Shown here one piece after another: positions 24,879 through 34,078 of a stretch of 64,000 nt of DNA. The stretch is from Xestospongia bergquistia (Eukaryota; Porifera; Demospongiae; Haplosclerida; Petrosiidae): contig OZ014423.1 in NCBI GenBank assembly GCA_963965975.1, forward strand, positions 3,286,001 to 3,350,000, written 5' to 3'. The notes beneath the pieces were generated by a model. That model was not told the DNA's origin. It did no database searches and was given only the letters and a program-made list of their open reading frames with translations. Each line of letters starts with the position of its first letter. Within the stretch, counting starts at the first letter, position 1. The position numbers and the translations under genes are program-made.

Positions 24879-26760
24879 ATGGCATTGACAAGCAGAAGGT
24901 TTATACAGTTGCCTTCTGACCCAGACCTCCTTTTACAGTGTATTGATGGTGCTGAAAGTGACTATTCAGACAGTGATTTCTACAGCTACATTGATGAAGA
25001 AGAAGCACTGACAGATCTTTTGCAAAGCCATTTACTAGCAAGGCTGACTTCTGAAAGCTTTGTACTAAAATGTAACTCTTCAGCTCCACCTTTACCAACA
25101 AGAAGCAGTTTCCTAGCTCCACCTACACCCACGGATAAGATGATTTTACACACATGTACAAAATAATAATAATTATTGTAGTTCATCCATTGGTTGCCAC
25201 CTCTCCAGCAACAGCTTTGCCCAGTACTAGCACTACTGCTACAGCTAGCCTACCTATAGTTAACTAAAGACTACCAATAATAGCAAAGTAACTTTATAGT
25301 TCATCCATTTACTGCATCACCTGGGATTACTCTTGATATAACCAACAAACTACCACTTGCTTTCTTCAATCTATACTTTTCATCAGCAGTAAAAGATTTG
25401 GTCTTTGTGGAAACAGCTACCTATCCTGTGTCAAATTGAATCTTACATGCATAATCATCCCAACGCTCTTGGTCATGACTGGAGTAGAAATCTGATAAAG
25501 CATGAGGAAGTTGACCCATTACTAGCCATAATAATTACAAAGGGACTAGTTAGATATCTGTCTGTGAGGTATTCATTATAACCAAGGAAATAGATTGATA
25601 TGAATTGCAAGTTTTATTTATTACACTTACTTGTAATTGTAATTTTATTAGGAAGCCCTAAAAATTTGTGAATTTCCTGTACAACTTACTTATTTGTAGA
25701 TCATACTGGAGCAGCAAATGGTCATTTCATAGTGATATAGTCAGTCATATCATGCAGAAGGTTTGAATTATTGATGAAATCTTGATCAGCTTAACGAGTC
25801 ATTCTAGTTGGTTTATATTCCCAATAGAGAAATTGCTGTTGATGAGAGTATCATTGGACACAAAGGAGGACTCTCGTGGTTCTAGTACATGCTCAAGAAG
25901 CCCACTAAATGGGATATTATACTTACTATAATGGTTGTTAACGAGTCATACAGGAAAAGAGAAGATGGTGTCCCTGAGCAAGGGCTAGCGTACAAAGTGA
26001 TCTCATGTCTCCTTTATCAATAAGTGGATATCATGTGTGTACCAATATACACTTTTCGCTGAATCGGAAGGGATTGAGTAGAGAATTTCAATTAGCAAAA
26101 TTAACAAATGGTAAAAAGTAACAATCAACTGTACTTATATTAGCCTAAAATGTAAGATATAGGTTAAGTCTATTCTTATTATGCAACAGATGGATTTTCG
26201 TGTCCGAAGTGGTCTGACAAGCTAGTGGTACACATGTTATCAACCTTGCATAATGAAAATATGATAGATAAGCGGAGGAGAACCAGAGCAGTAGATGGAG
26301 GAGTAGACGTGGCAAAAGTAGTTGAAGAATACAATACGATATGGGCGGAGTCGACAAGTGCAATCAACTCCTACTATATTATGGATATGTACGCAGGTCA
26401 GGCAAGTAGTGGAAGAAAGTATTATTTCACTTATTTGATGTATCCATTGTTAACACCAATACTTTGCACAATATAGTTGCTGAAAACCTTTACCACACAT
26501 TGGCAGCCGGATACTAGACGGTCATAAATAACCAGTTGACAGAAGGCACATTGCCTCAACAACAGTACTTCCAATGAGATTGAGCGAACATGGATTTCCA
26601 GAACCTGTTCAAAAAGATGCACCTTATGGAGTACGTCCCAGTCTAAAGTATGCAAGGCCCAAGGAAAAAAAGATCACAAAAACAGTACCAATGTAACATT
26701 TGTAAAACTCATTTGTATGTACTCCCATTTTTTAAAGATTACCATACCATACCAAATTAC
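24879..26760 (+). pseudogene. Decayed piggyBac transposase (relic A)
   Basis: Colinear fragments follow the piggyBac order. An acidic N-terminal frame lies at 24,879-25,166 (DYSDSDFYSYIDEEEAL). The start of the core lies near 25,300-25,440 (PGITLDITNKLPLAFFNLYF). The first catalytic Asp block is near 25,830 (VDESIIGHKGG, then KKPTKWDI). The third block is near 26,325-26,500 (VEEYNTIW, then GRKYYFTYL or, in another frame, FHLFDVSIVNTNTLHN). A C-terminal zinc finger is near 26,680-26,760 (CNICKTHLYVLPFFKDYHT). Stops and frameshifts separate nearly every block. piggyBac transposases cut and paste at TTAA; this copy is non-functional. No terminal repeats were found. Confidence 0.75.
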
Positions 26761-26919
26761 ATTATGAATACTAAGAATCATCCTCATATACATCAATAAC
26801 AATCTTTGTGTCTAGACTTTATGTACGCTTGTATAATAATATGTATATACATTGTCATGAATCGTTCCAAATGGCCTTACGATAGTCCAATTTGATCATA
26901 TACGATTTCAATAAGATTG

Positions 26920-27019
26920 TTAAGAAGAAAAATACAAGACTTCACACTGGTGTTGAAGAAATCATTAAACCTGTGATGATAGAGGACTACAATCAATACA
27001 TGGGTGGGGTCAATCTAAG
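26920..27019 (+). pseudogene. Second piggyBac fragment (relic B)
   Basis: An open stretch encodes HTGVEEIIKPVMIEDYNQYMG and then GVNLS before a stop, the region around the third catalytic Asp. The family motif is GGVD; this copy has GGVN, so the catalytic Asp codon has changed. Relic A already has its own version of this region upstream, so this is a separate fragment. It ends in the TA microsatellite. Confidence 0.65.
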
Positions 27020-27039
27020 TTAAGTCTAAGTTAATCTAC

Positions 27040-27068
27040 TAGATTATATATATTTAATTATAATTACA

Positions 27069-27112
<44 letters not shown>
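27040..27112. repeat. TA/CATA microsatellite
   Basis: Runs of alternating TA broken by 'ac' fill this stretch. Confidence 0.9.
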
Positions 27113-27114
<2 letters not shown>

Positions 27115-27119
27115 CTATT

Positions 27120-27419
27120 CCTGATAACAAGAAAACACACACACTTACATTATACTTACATCAGCAATCAATTATAATGTATTGTTTCACTTTGCCATAC
27201 TGTGTGTTGTGTCTATGTACACGCTTCTCTAACTGTCTCTGTGTATGTGTATTATAATATATTGCTCCACTTTGCCTGACTGTGTATAGTGTCTATACAT
27301 ACATGCTTCTTTTCCTCTCTGTGTGTATATGCACTTACATTATACATACACTACCAATCAGTTTTAATATATTCCCTGACTGTAAGTTGTCTCTACATGG
27401 ACATACGTCTCTTCCTTTC

Positions 27420-27460
<41 letters not shown>

Positions 27461-27465
27461 TAGTG
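27120..27465. repeat. About 110-bp degenerate tandem repeat ending in a GT microsatellite
   Basis: Phrases such as 'cactttgcc(at/tg)actgtgt', 'tgtctat', 'acttacattata' and 'tctctgtgt' recur two to three times at about 100-110 bp. The segment closes with a GT run at about 27,424-27,460. Open frames here are translations of the simple repeat. Confidence 0.6.
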
Positions 27466-27469
27466 GTGT

Positions 27470-28166
27470 GTTTAGCAATGGGTCTTTATAGAAGATACTA
27501 TATTCTCCTAGTTATAAATCATCCAAAAGAAAGATTACAAGTTTCACTTTAAGTTTATAATACTATCAGCAAAGAAATGGCAGGCAAAACAGTAATATTA
27601 TTACAAGAAAGAAAACTTACCTTGCTTTCTTTACCAATTGAAAGTTAACTCCACCCAAATAAATTGACAGGAAGTGATAGTGAGGTGTGTCAAAGAAACC
27701 CTTTGTTGTGCACTAGTTTACATTGTTTGGCTTAGAACAAAGTATCAACAGACTCCCCACACAACAAAGAGATCAACTGTATGTTGATCATTAAGTATTC
27801 GTAGCATACTACAGAGTTGAGCATCCATTTTATGGCTTTTATGGCTTTTCTTGTTGTTATGTAGCAACATCAACCTACCTACCCTGTTACACTAGTAACT
27901 TACCTGAAAGCATCATCTTGTTGCTAGAGTAAGCTTTTAAATCGTTGCTATTGTTGAAAAAGCATTATTGGAAAAGTAGCCGCCCATGGGCGTGATTACA
28001 GTTAATTTGCCACGCCTGTCAACTAAGAAAAGAAGTATGTCAGATAATGAACTTATTAGGACTAAAAAGCAACGACTTTGAAATGTGACAAACTTCCAAA
28101 GGTACTTCCGAAGATGCGAACTTGATTCTTTTTGAACAGGTAATTCCTGACACAATGAAAGCATGA
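27470..28166 (-). other. Unassigned stretch with possible minus-strand splice donors
   Basis: Read on the minus strand, good donor sites follow short open stretches near 27,620-27,655 ('aaagcaag|gtaagt') and near 27,902 ('gctttcag|gtaagt'). They may belong to the minus-strand gene remains at 28.2-29.7 kb. No protein family was recognised. Confidence 0.25.
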
Positions 28167-28365
28167 CTAGTTGTAAAATTTGATCAGGAAGAGCATGGAA
28201 AGGATAACACTTAGTAGAGCATCACTTTCATCTAATGGTTTCATTTTCTTGGTTTTATTCACCAGCAACTGTACTAATTTAGTGTGCAAATTCTTCAAGG
28301 GTTGATGCTTGGGAGACAGACCTATAAAGAAGAATTCACAACCATCAAATAGTCTATATTTTTGA
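28167..28365 (-). pseudogene. Possible exon with a BRCT-like start
   Basis: A splice acceptor ('cccaacag') precedes a 65-codon open stretch beginning QKYRLFDGCEFFFIG, then LKNLHTKLVQLL. The LFDGC-x4-G opening and the Leu-rich helix resemble the second BRCT repeat of BARD1-type proteins, but the later BRCT motifs are not in frame. It could instead be a downstream exon of the peptidase-like gene. Weak evidence. Confidence 0.25.
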
Positions 28366-28650
28366 CTGTTGGGCACAAGTTAAGTTGACTAATCAATATT
28401 GAAAATAATTGATGGAGATACAAAGTTATTTGTGGCTCTATCTGTTTTATGATAACTTTTAAAATACATTGCAATAGCTTCTAAACTAAACATCAACCTT
28501 TTTTCACTTAATGGATATTATTGTTTAATATTGATATAATATGTCCAAAGTTCAGTTTCAATGAACAATTACTGGAAAAATCATCAGGACTGAATTCATC
28601 TGACAGTTTGGTTGTATCTATGAAAAGTAGAAGTGTGTTTCATTGTGACT

Positions 28651-28690
28651 ATTGTTAAACTCACCAATTATTGTTAAACTCACCAATTAG
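28651..28690. repeat. Short tandem duplication covering a splice donor
   Basis: The phrase 'attgttaaactcaccaatt' occurs twice in a row, so the minus-strand donor 'aattg|gtgagtttaac' of the peptidase-like exon is present twice. Confidence 0.8.
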
Positions 28691-29101
28691 TTTAAGTTCC
28701 TGATATACATGAGCAACAAGTTCAGTACAAATTAATGAACTGAAGTTATCTTTGTAGTTTTTGAGAAATTCCAAGTATTCATCATTAGCATTTACATTTA
28801 CTGCAGACAATCAAATCTATTTGTCTCTTTCATACGGTCTTCCTTGAAGCTTCTTACCAACTTAAAATGTAAATAAAAATTTTAATTAATTATTTCGGTA
28901 GCTAACCTTCAACATATCTCACACATTACTTGTCGTTGCTCCTGTTAATTGATAAATTGCAACACGATCATACCAGCCAGAGATAATTTTGTTCTTTAGA
29001 GGGAAAACTTCGACTCCTTTATGGATTGTTCCCATATCAACATTAACAAGCCCCACCTTATTAGTACTGGACTCCCAACCCAAGTGGAATATGGAGGTTG
29101 T

Positions 29102-29130
29102 AATATATATATATATATATATATATATAT
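29102..29130. repeat. TA microsatellite
   Basis: Fourteen or so uninterrupted TA repeats. It lies in the presumed intron between the His and WESS exons of the peptidase-like gene. Confidence 0.95.
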
Positions 29131-29465
29131 TTCAAATATCTACACAACTAAACATATTTACTTACCAATCCAACGTGTGAAAAAACAGCTCCAACAAATA
29201 TTTAATAATTGCTCCAGAACTTGTCGTCCCTGAAACAAATTATCTCCAGTTACAAATTTCATTATAATTATGCCTTTGTGGAAAAATCTGGTGAAGGTCT
29301 AATGTAACGAATGATCATGTGAATTATATTACTGAGGACTAACGCTATCTGAGATATTAAAGGTGGAGCACCAGTAGCTACAGGAGGTAATGAGTGGCAA
29401 AGCATGATGAAATGTATCAGGATGTAAATGAATTGGATTTGCTAGCAAAACTCCTAACTCTTTTT

Positions 29466-29678
29466 TCAGACATGATCCAATGTAAATGTATACATTGTTA
29501 AACTATGTTGCTCTAGTGTCTCTGCTTCTGTAATCATTCTATGTTGCTCTGTTGTCTCTGCTTCTGTAATCATTCTAACTTCTCGAGATGAATACTTGAT
29601 GACTGCTTCAACTTTCTCTGCAAATTTCAGCGCTTGCAAACATTCTGGACTGTATGAAACCTTCATACAGCAACACAT
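29466..29678 (-). other. Minus-strand open frame with a 36-bp in-frame duplication
   Basis: The 70-codon frame contains the 12-residue unit RMITEAETTEQH and then RMITEAETLEQH, a 36-bp direct repeat ('tctctgcttctgtaatcatt' at two places). It precedes the peptidase-like exons on the same strand and may be an upstream exon, but no domain is recognised and no link is proven. Confidence 0.3.
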
Positions 29679-29774
29679 TCATTATCTCCATATAATATTC
29701 TGGTAACATCTGAAATGATATGAACATCTGAATGAGTGTCATTAAATCGAGCTACATCTAGTTGTAGGTTTTTG

Positions 29775-29952
29775 GTTTAGAGTTTAGTTTTTAAAATTTA
29801 GTGTTTACCATTTTGGCTTTAGGATTTAAGGTTTAGGGTTTAGGTTTTCAAGTTTAGGGTTTAGAAGTTAGGGTTTAGTGATTTAGAAATTCTTGTTTCA
29901 GGTTTGGGTTTATGTTATAATGTTAGTATTTAGGGTTCATGGTTTAGGTGTA
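29775..29952 (+). repeat. Degenerate telomere-like TTTAGGG tract
   Basis: About 20 degenerate heptamer-like units such as 'ggtttagggtttaggtttt', 'caagtttagggtttagaagt' and 'tagggttcatggtttagg'. The consensus is close to TTTAGGG, the plant/algal telomere type, rather than the metazoan TTAGGG. It is too degenerate to be a working telomere. Confidence 0.7.
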
Positions 29953-30268
29953 TTTTACGTCTATTTTATCCCCTTTGTGGTGCGAAAAAATATGCAAATT
30001 TTAATCCGATATTACCATAAAAATTCATGAATTTTGAAGACATCTTTTAAAATTTTTTTGATGAAAAAATACATGCATTTTAACCTCTGAAAATACTCAT
30101 AATTTAAAAGACTTTTTGAAAACCTTTTGGGCCAAAATTGCATCTTTTCTCTTTTTCTATGTGTTTGGGTGACCAAAGTATAGATATTTACACACCTTTG
30201 TGCCAAAAAAGTAAGGGCACACTTTTAAAATTGTGTATTTTATGCACAAGATGTTCAATTTTCACATA
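29953..30268. other. Low-complexity AT-rich flank left of the transposon
   Basis: Phrases such as 'gccaaaaaagtaagggcaca' and 'gggtgaccaaag' resemble those right of the element ('gggtgacaaatttagggag', 33,871 on). The host sequence may be one older repeat family split by the insertion. No gene was seen. Confidence 0.4.
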
Positions 30269-30308
30269 TGTGACCCAATTTTAGAAAACCACACACTTTG
30301 CGCAAAAT
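30269..30308 (+). repeat. Left terminal inverted repeat, 40 bp
   Basis: It begins 'tgtgaccc' and pairs base for base with 33,780-33,819. Similarity stops immediately after position 40. Confidence 0.95.
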
Positions 30309-30932
30309 TCGAAAATTGAGTTATTGGTATCACGTGAAAGAGCGTCATTTCCTCTACAAATGACGTTTGTCGTATAGTGTTACACCCTTTGGTTGCTAAG
30401 ATATTATGCGTTTACATTACATTTGTCAGAAATTGTCTTTTTGAGAAAATTGAATTTTAAGGTTTCCGTATATTTTCCGTTTGATGACGTCACCAATGTT
30501 GCTTTCCACGTTGCACATTACTGGAAAAGTAGCGAGTTTGACTGTTTGTTTCTACCATCTTTTCTGCTCTTACTTGCCGTGTGATTTGGACCTTAAGGAA
30601 TGTGGATGATTGTTCATTCGTTATTTGTTATGCAAATCAAAGTGGATAACGTATGTAAGTTGATTTAATTATGTGTGTAGTTTATAGTTGGTTTTATTTG
30701 TTGTATTAGGTCAAGCGCTTTTAGTTAGAGGTTTTAATGCTTTCTAGCTATTGTGATGGTATTAAAACTGTTTTCTTGATAGAGTACTAAGATATGAACC
30801 ACGCCTATTAATTAATTAAGGCAGGAAGAGGTCAAGTGCTTTTAAGAAATGTGTTTTATATAAATTTTGTTGATTTTGTTGTATTAGGTGTGTATGTTGT
30901 GGCTTTTAGAAAAGCCATTAAAAAGTTTATAG

Positions 30933-33516
30933 TTATTGTTTACATGACCTCCTGTTGTGTCCCACTTGACTGCATTTTCCACATTTTTTTGAAGATTTTG
31001 ATGATGATCTAAGTGGTTGAACAGCGAATGTTTGTGGTCTTGTTGAACATTGTTCAGGTGTTGGAGGAGGTGATGATTGTGGCTCAGGTGTTTGGCAAGG
31101 TGTGTTTGGCCGTGGTATATCAGGCAATGGACATGTCTTGTTTTTGGAATCTTCAGAACAGTACTGCCGAATTTTGTCATAGAGGTACCACTGCCTTTCT
31201 GATGAGAGACCCTTAGGATGAAGTTGTTGTGGTAACGTTTCATTTGGTGGTATTATATCAGGAAAACGAAGTAGATTTATTGTAGTGGAGTTAGTTGTAG
31301 ATGTTTCTTTAATGAAGATTTGACCATCATTGCTGTTAATATTAAAATGATGTTTTTTTTTTATTGATGGTATCTTTTTAAAGAAGGTAGCCAAATATCC
31401 AGTCCAGTCAAATGTTTTTACTAGAATTTCTCCCTCATGTGTTCCGACTAACTGTGCTGAGTTGACATACGAAGACTGATTTACGATACTTACAATATCG
31501 CTTAAGCTGTTAACTTCAGTTCTTCTAAATCTCTGTTTCAGAAGGCCAAAACACCAATCTGGCGAAAATTTGGTGTGACCAGCTGGTAGGAACGACATAG
31601 TGATTTCTTTGTTTCTTTTTGTTATTACTCTCCACATTAAATACTGAAAGGTAAGAATTGTTCATTATTACCTTTATTGTTAGTTTATTACCTGTATAAA
31701 AGCATTGTTCTTATTCTGACCTGAACAGTTATCAGCATTCAGATGTATTATAGTAGTGTTTAGACCATGATTTTCCAAATAATGATGTACCATACTGATT
31801 ACTGCATTGGCTCCTTTGCCTGTATCTAATGCCTCATCTATTAGATAATTCATTTGTTTTGGTATTGCTTCACAGCAAACACCGAAGATAGCACACTTGC
31901 GTGGCGTTAAGAAGTATAGTGGCCCTGGTTGAAGTGGATTTGATGGGTAGTGGACCTATTACTGTAATTGAAATATGTGATAGTAATAGCTGTTTTAGAA
32001 GGTACCTGTTGTGCAAAATCAAAACTATAGTGAGCTCTGATATTTAACGTTGTGACTGGCCTGGAAATTGGTGGGTGAAACCTTCCACTTGCTGTACCAT
32101 CTACAAGAAAATGACAAATTAAGAAGTAATTTGTCACTATTACAGTACCATCAATAGTGAACAGGTCTTTTAACTCTGTTAATGAGTCTTTTAAGATGGC
32201 ACGGTAATATTCTCGTTCCTGTTTCACTAAGGTAATGTGGTCTTTTGCGAGACGTAATGCCTAAAGTTGGAAGTGTAACAAGTGTACTTGTACTTGTATG
32301 ACGTTACTTACTTCCGATTGTTTTTCTAGGTTGTTTGCAGATCGGACAATAGCTGTACTATTCCTTTGGCAGATCCAGCAAAGATCTGTCATAGGTTTTG
32401 TTATGATTATGTTTGGTAAGTACTTTTGCCATATCCTGTTAAATGCTGAGACTGATGGTAATCTGTCAGTATTTGCTCCATTGGCTTTAATGTACTCCAA
32501 GTACACTGCTCTCTTGGATGTGCTTGATGGCAAAAGTTTCATGTCATATTTTTTGTATCCAGGTATTCGTCCTGGTAGCAAAATGGCATTAGCTTCGGTG
32601 TAGTTTTGAATAAAAGTTATAATTTTAGATGTTAAGTCAAAGCTGAATGCAACAGCTGGTTCTCTGTTGGTGTTTCCATGTCTCCTATTAATTAACACAA
32701 TGGTTTGTTGGTATTTTTATGCTAATTGTACCTTAGTTTGATGCCATTCTCTAGATAGCTTTTTTTGATGGCATCTAACCTGAATTTACCAATTCCGTGG
32801 AGGAAGAGGAACGTTTTTTGACAAATCTAAACAAGTAACTAATGCTGTTAATTGTAATTTCTTAGCTATTCACCTTGTGTCTGTTGTGATAGTAAATAGT
32901 ATGAGTATATTTTCTCTCCACAGGTAGATGTTTCAAAGCTGATGTCATTGGTCCATTTTGTATTGAAGTCAATAACTCGCCCATTATCAGTAAGTCTAAT
33001 TCATTTCGAGATAATTCTGCCATTTCATTTCGAATGCTTCGTATATACCCGTCATCAAAGTAGCTTGAACATTTACTAGTACAACCACAACCATTCTTTA
33101 AAAACTCATCACATGTCCTTTCCTCCAATTTGTCAACATCTCTTTTATCATCTACACAGGTATCCACTTCACCTGTTTCAGTTACAGTTATCAGTGGAGT
33201 AATTGCTGGTTCTAATAGTTTTATTTTGTTTTTCGTTATTACAAAAATTAAAGCAAATACCTTCATATTCCAATAGGTTATCTTCCATGCTATCAGCTTC
33301 CTCTAGATCATCTTCCGTTTCCTCTGAAACGTCATGTTCGATGTCATCCTCTTTAATATTATAAATTATTCATAATGTAATTTGTAATTATAATGAATAT
33401 TATATACCACAGGAAGTAGGCGAGTCTTCACCAAAGTAATCCTCTAAGAGAAGCCTGATCGATTCGTCTTCGTTTGAAGAAGTCCCATTTAAAAGTCTAG
33501 CGATTAGTTCTGCCAT
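30933..33516 (-). CDS. Nine-exon transposase-like protein, 715 residues, complete reading frame
   Basis: Exons (minus strand, first to last): 33,408-33,516; 33,261-33,350; 32,874-33,172; 32,732-32,826; 32,312-32,684; 32,149-32,260; 32,006-32,100; 31,692-31,955; 30,933-31,643. All eight introns (47-88 bp) are GT-AG, phases match at every junction, and the sum is 2,148 nt. Features in order: acidic N-terminus (from MAELIARLL); Cys cluster CGCTSKC; KTFLFLHGIGKFRLDAIKKS; LLPGRIPGYKKYDMKLLPSS; DLCWICQRN; SFDFAQQ (Asp about 388); NADNCSGQNKNN (Asp about 466); GHTKFSPDWCFG (Asp about 508); Pro-rich linker; C-terminal CCHC knuckle CGKCSQVGHNRRSC. The three Asp blocks look like an RNase-H-fold DDE/D site, which is inference. 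The protein presumably recognises the 40-bp TIRs around it. An upstream in-frame ATG at 33,612 would add 32 residues. The second ATG is preferred because the extension is unlike the acidic start. Confidence 0.85.
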
Positions 33517-33779
33517 TATTGCAAGTCGAATGTATTTGAATTTAGTTACTATGACACTACCGTGGTGACGAATGACGTAATAAAGCAAGCAAAACGTCAC
33601 TACTCCGTTCACAAAACTACGGTGACTTTCTAGACCAACAACTCGATAAATACTTATCGTTAGTGATTATATTTGGTATGAAAAGAAAGGTAATTGAATA
33701 AACAATATGATTATACAAAAATCATAATTTTGATTAAAAAAATTTACAAAAAGTTTGCAATACGTTTTTACAAAATTAC

Positions 33780-33819
33780 ATTTTGCGCAAAGTGTGTGGT
33801 TTTCTAAAATTGGGTCACA
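33780..33819 (-). repeat. Right terminal inverted repeat, 40 bp
   Basis: It ends 'gggtcaca' and is the exact reverse complement of 30,269-30,308. Confidence 0.95.
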
Positions 33820-34078
33820 TATATTTTTGCAAAATTAAATTAGAAAAAAACATTAAAAATTCCTTTATTTGGGTGACAAATTTAGGGAGATAGGGGTCAA
33901 AATTTCGTTACATTTTTGGAGTCGAAAATAGTTAAAATGTGCTTAAATAATTGCGGATTTTGGTTGCTTTTCAGTAACATATAGTTTGGTATAATTTTGG
34001 TGCCAATAATACTTGCAAAAAGTCAAAATTCACTTGTTTTCTGTAACAAATTTAGAGAAATAGGATTTATAATTTCAC

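Larger units (their letters stand above)
28508..29229 (-). pseudogene. Permuted papain-like (NlpC/P60-fold) peptidase, decayed
   Basis: Four minus-strand exons with GT-AG borders follow the order of this fold. Exon 29,166-29,229 carries GAVFSHVGLV with the catalytic His, but one base out of frame with the preceding GAIIKYL. Exon about 28,930-29,100 has FHLGWESS, HKGVEVFPLKNKI and WYDRVAIYQLTG. Exon 28,684-28,861 has KKLQGRPYERD, then SSLICTELVAHVYQEL with the catalytic Cys. Exon 28,508-28,617 has DEFSPDDFSSN. Exon 3 holds in-frame TAG and TGA between PYERDK and LSAVN. Members hydrolyse amide or thioester bonds; the substrate here is unknown. The frameshift and stops point to a pseudogene, although assembly errors could mimic part of this. 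It is a possible former host gene rather than a transposon. Confidence 0.5.
30269..33819 (-). mobile_element. Apparently intact DNA transposon with perfect 40-bp TIRs (3,551 bp)
   Basis: The left end 30,269-30,308 (starting 'tgtgacccaattttagaaaa' and ending 'tttgcgcaaaat') is the exact reverse complement of the right end 33,780-33,819. TA stands on both sides (30,267-30,268 and 33,820-33,821), consistent with a TA target duplication, although the 'atat' context makes the exact border ambiguous. Inside is one nine-exon gene on the minus strand with no stop or frameshift. Identical TIRs and an open gene imply recent insertion. I know similar proteins as uncharacterised, high-copy genes in sponge and cnidarian genomes but cannot name the superfamily. 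Confidence 0.88.

Noticed and set aside
27282-27552. Two overlapping plus-strand open frames
   Set aside because: They translate a GT microsatellite (runs of CVCVCV) and its degenerate flanks.
28167-28365. Naming the LFDGC exon BARD1
   Set aside because: Only the first BRCT motif is visible and the rest is out of frame, so no gene name is justified.
31013-31216. Plus-strand frame opposite the last exon of the 30.9-33.5-kb gene
   Set aside because: It is a shadow of the conserved minus-strand coding sequence and has no splice or motif support.
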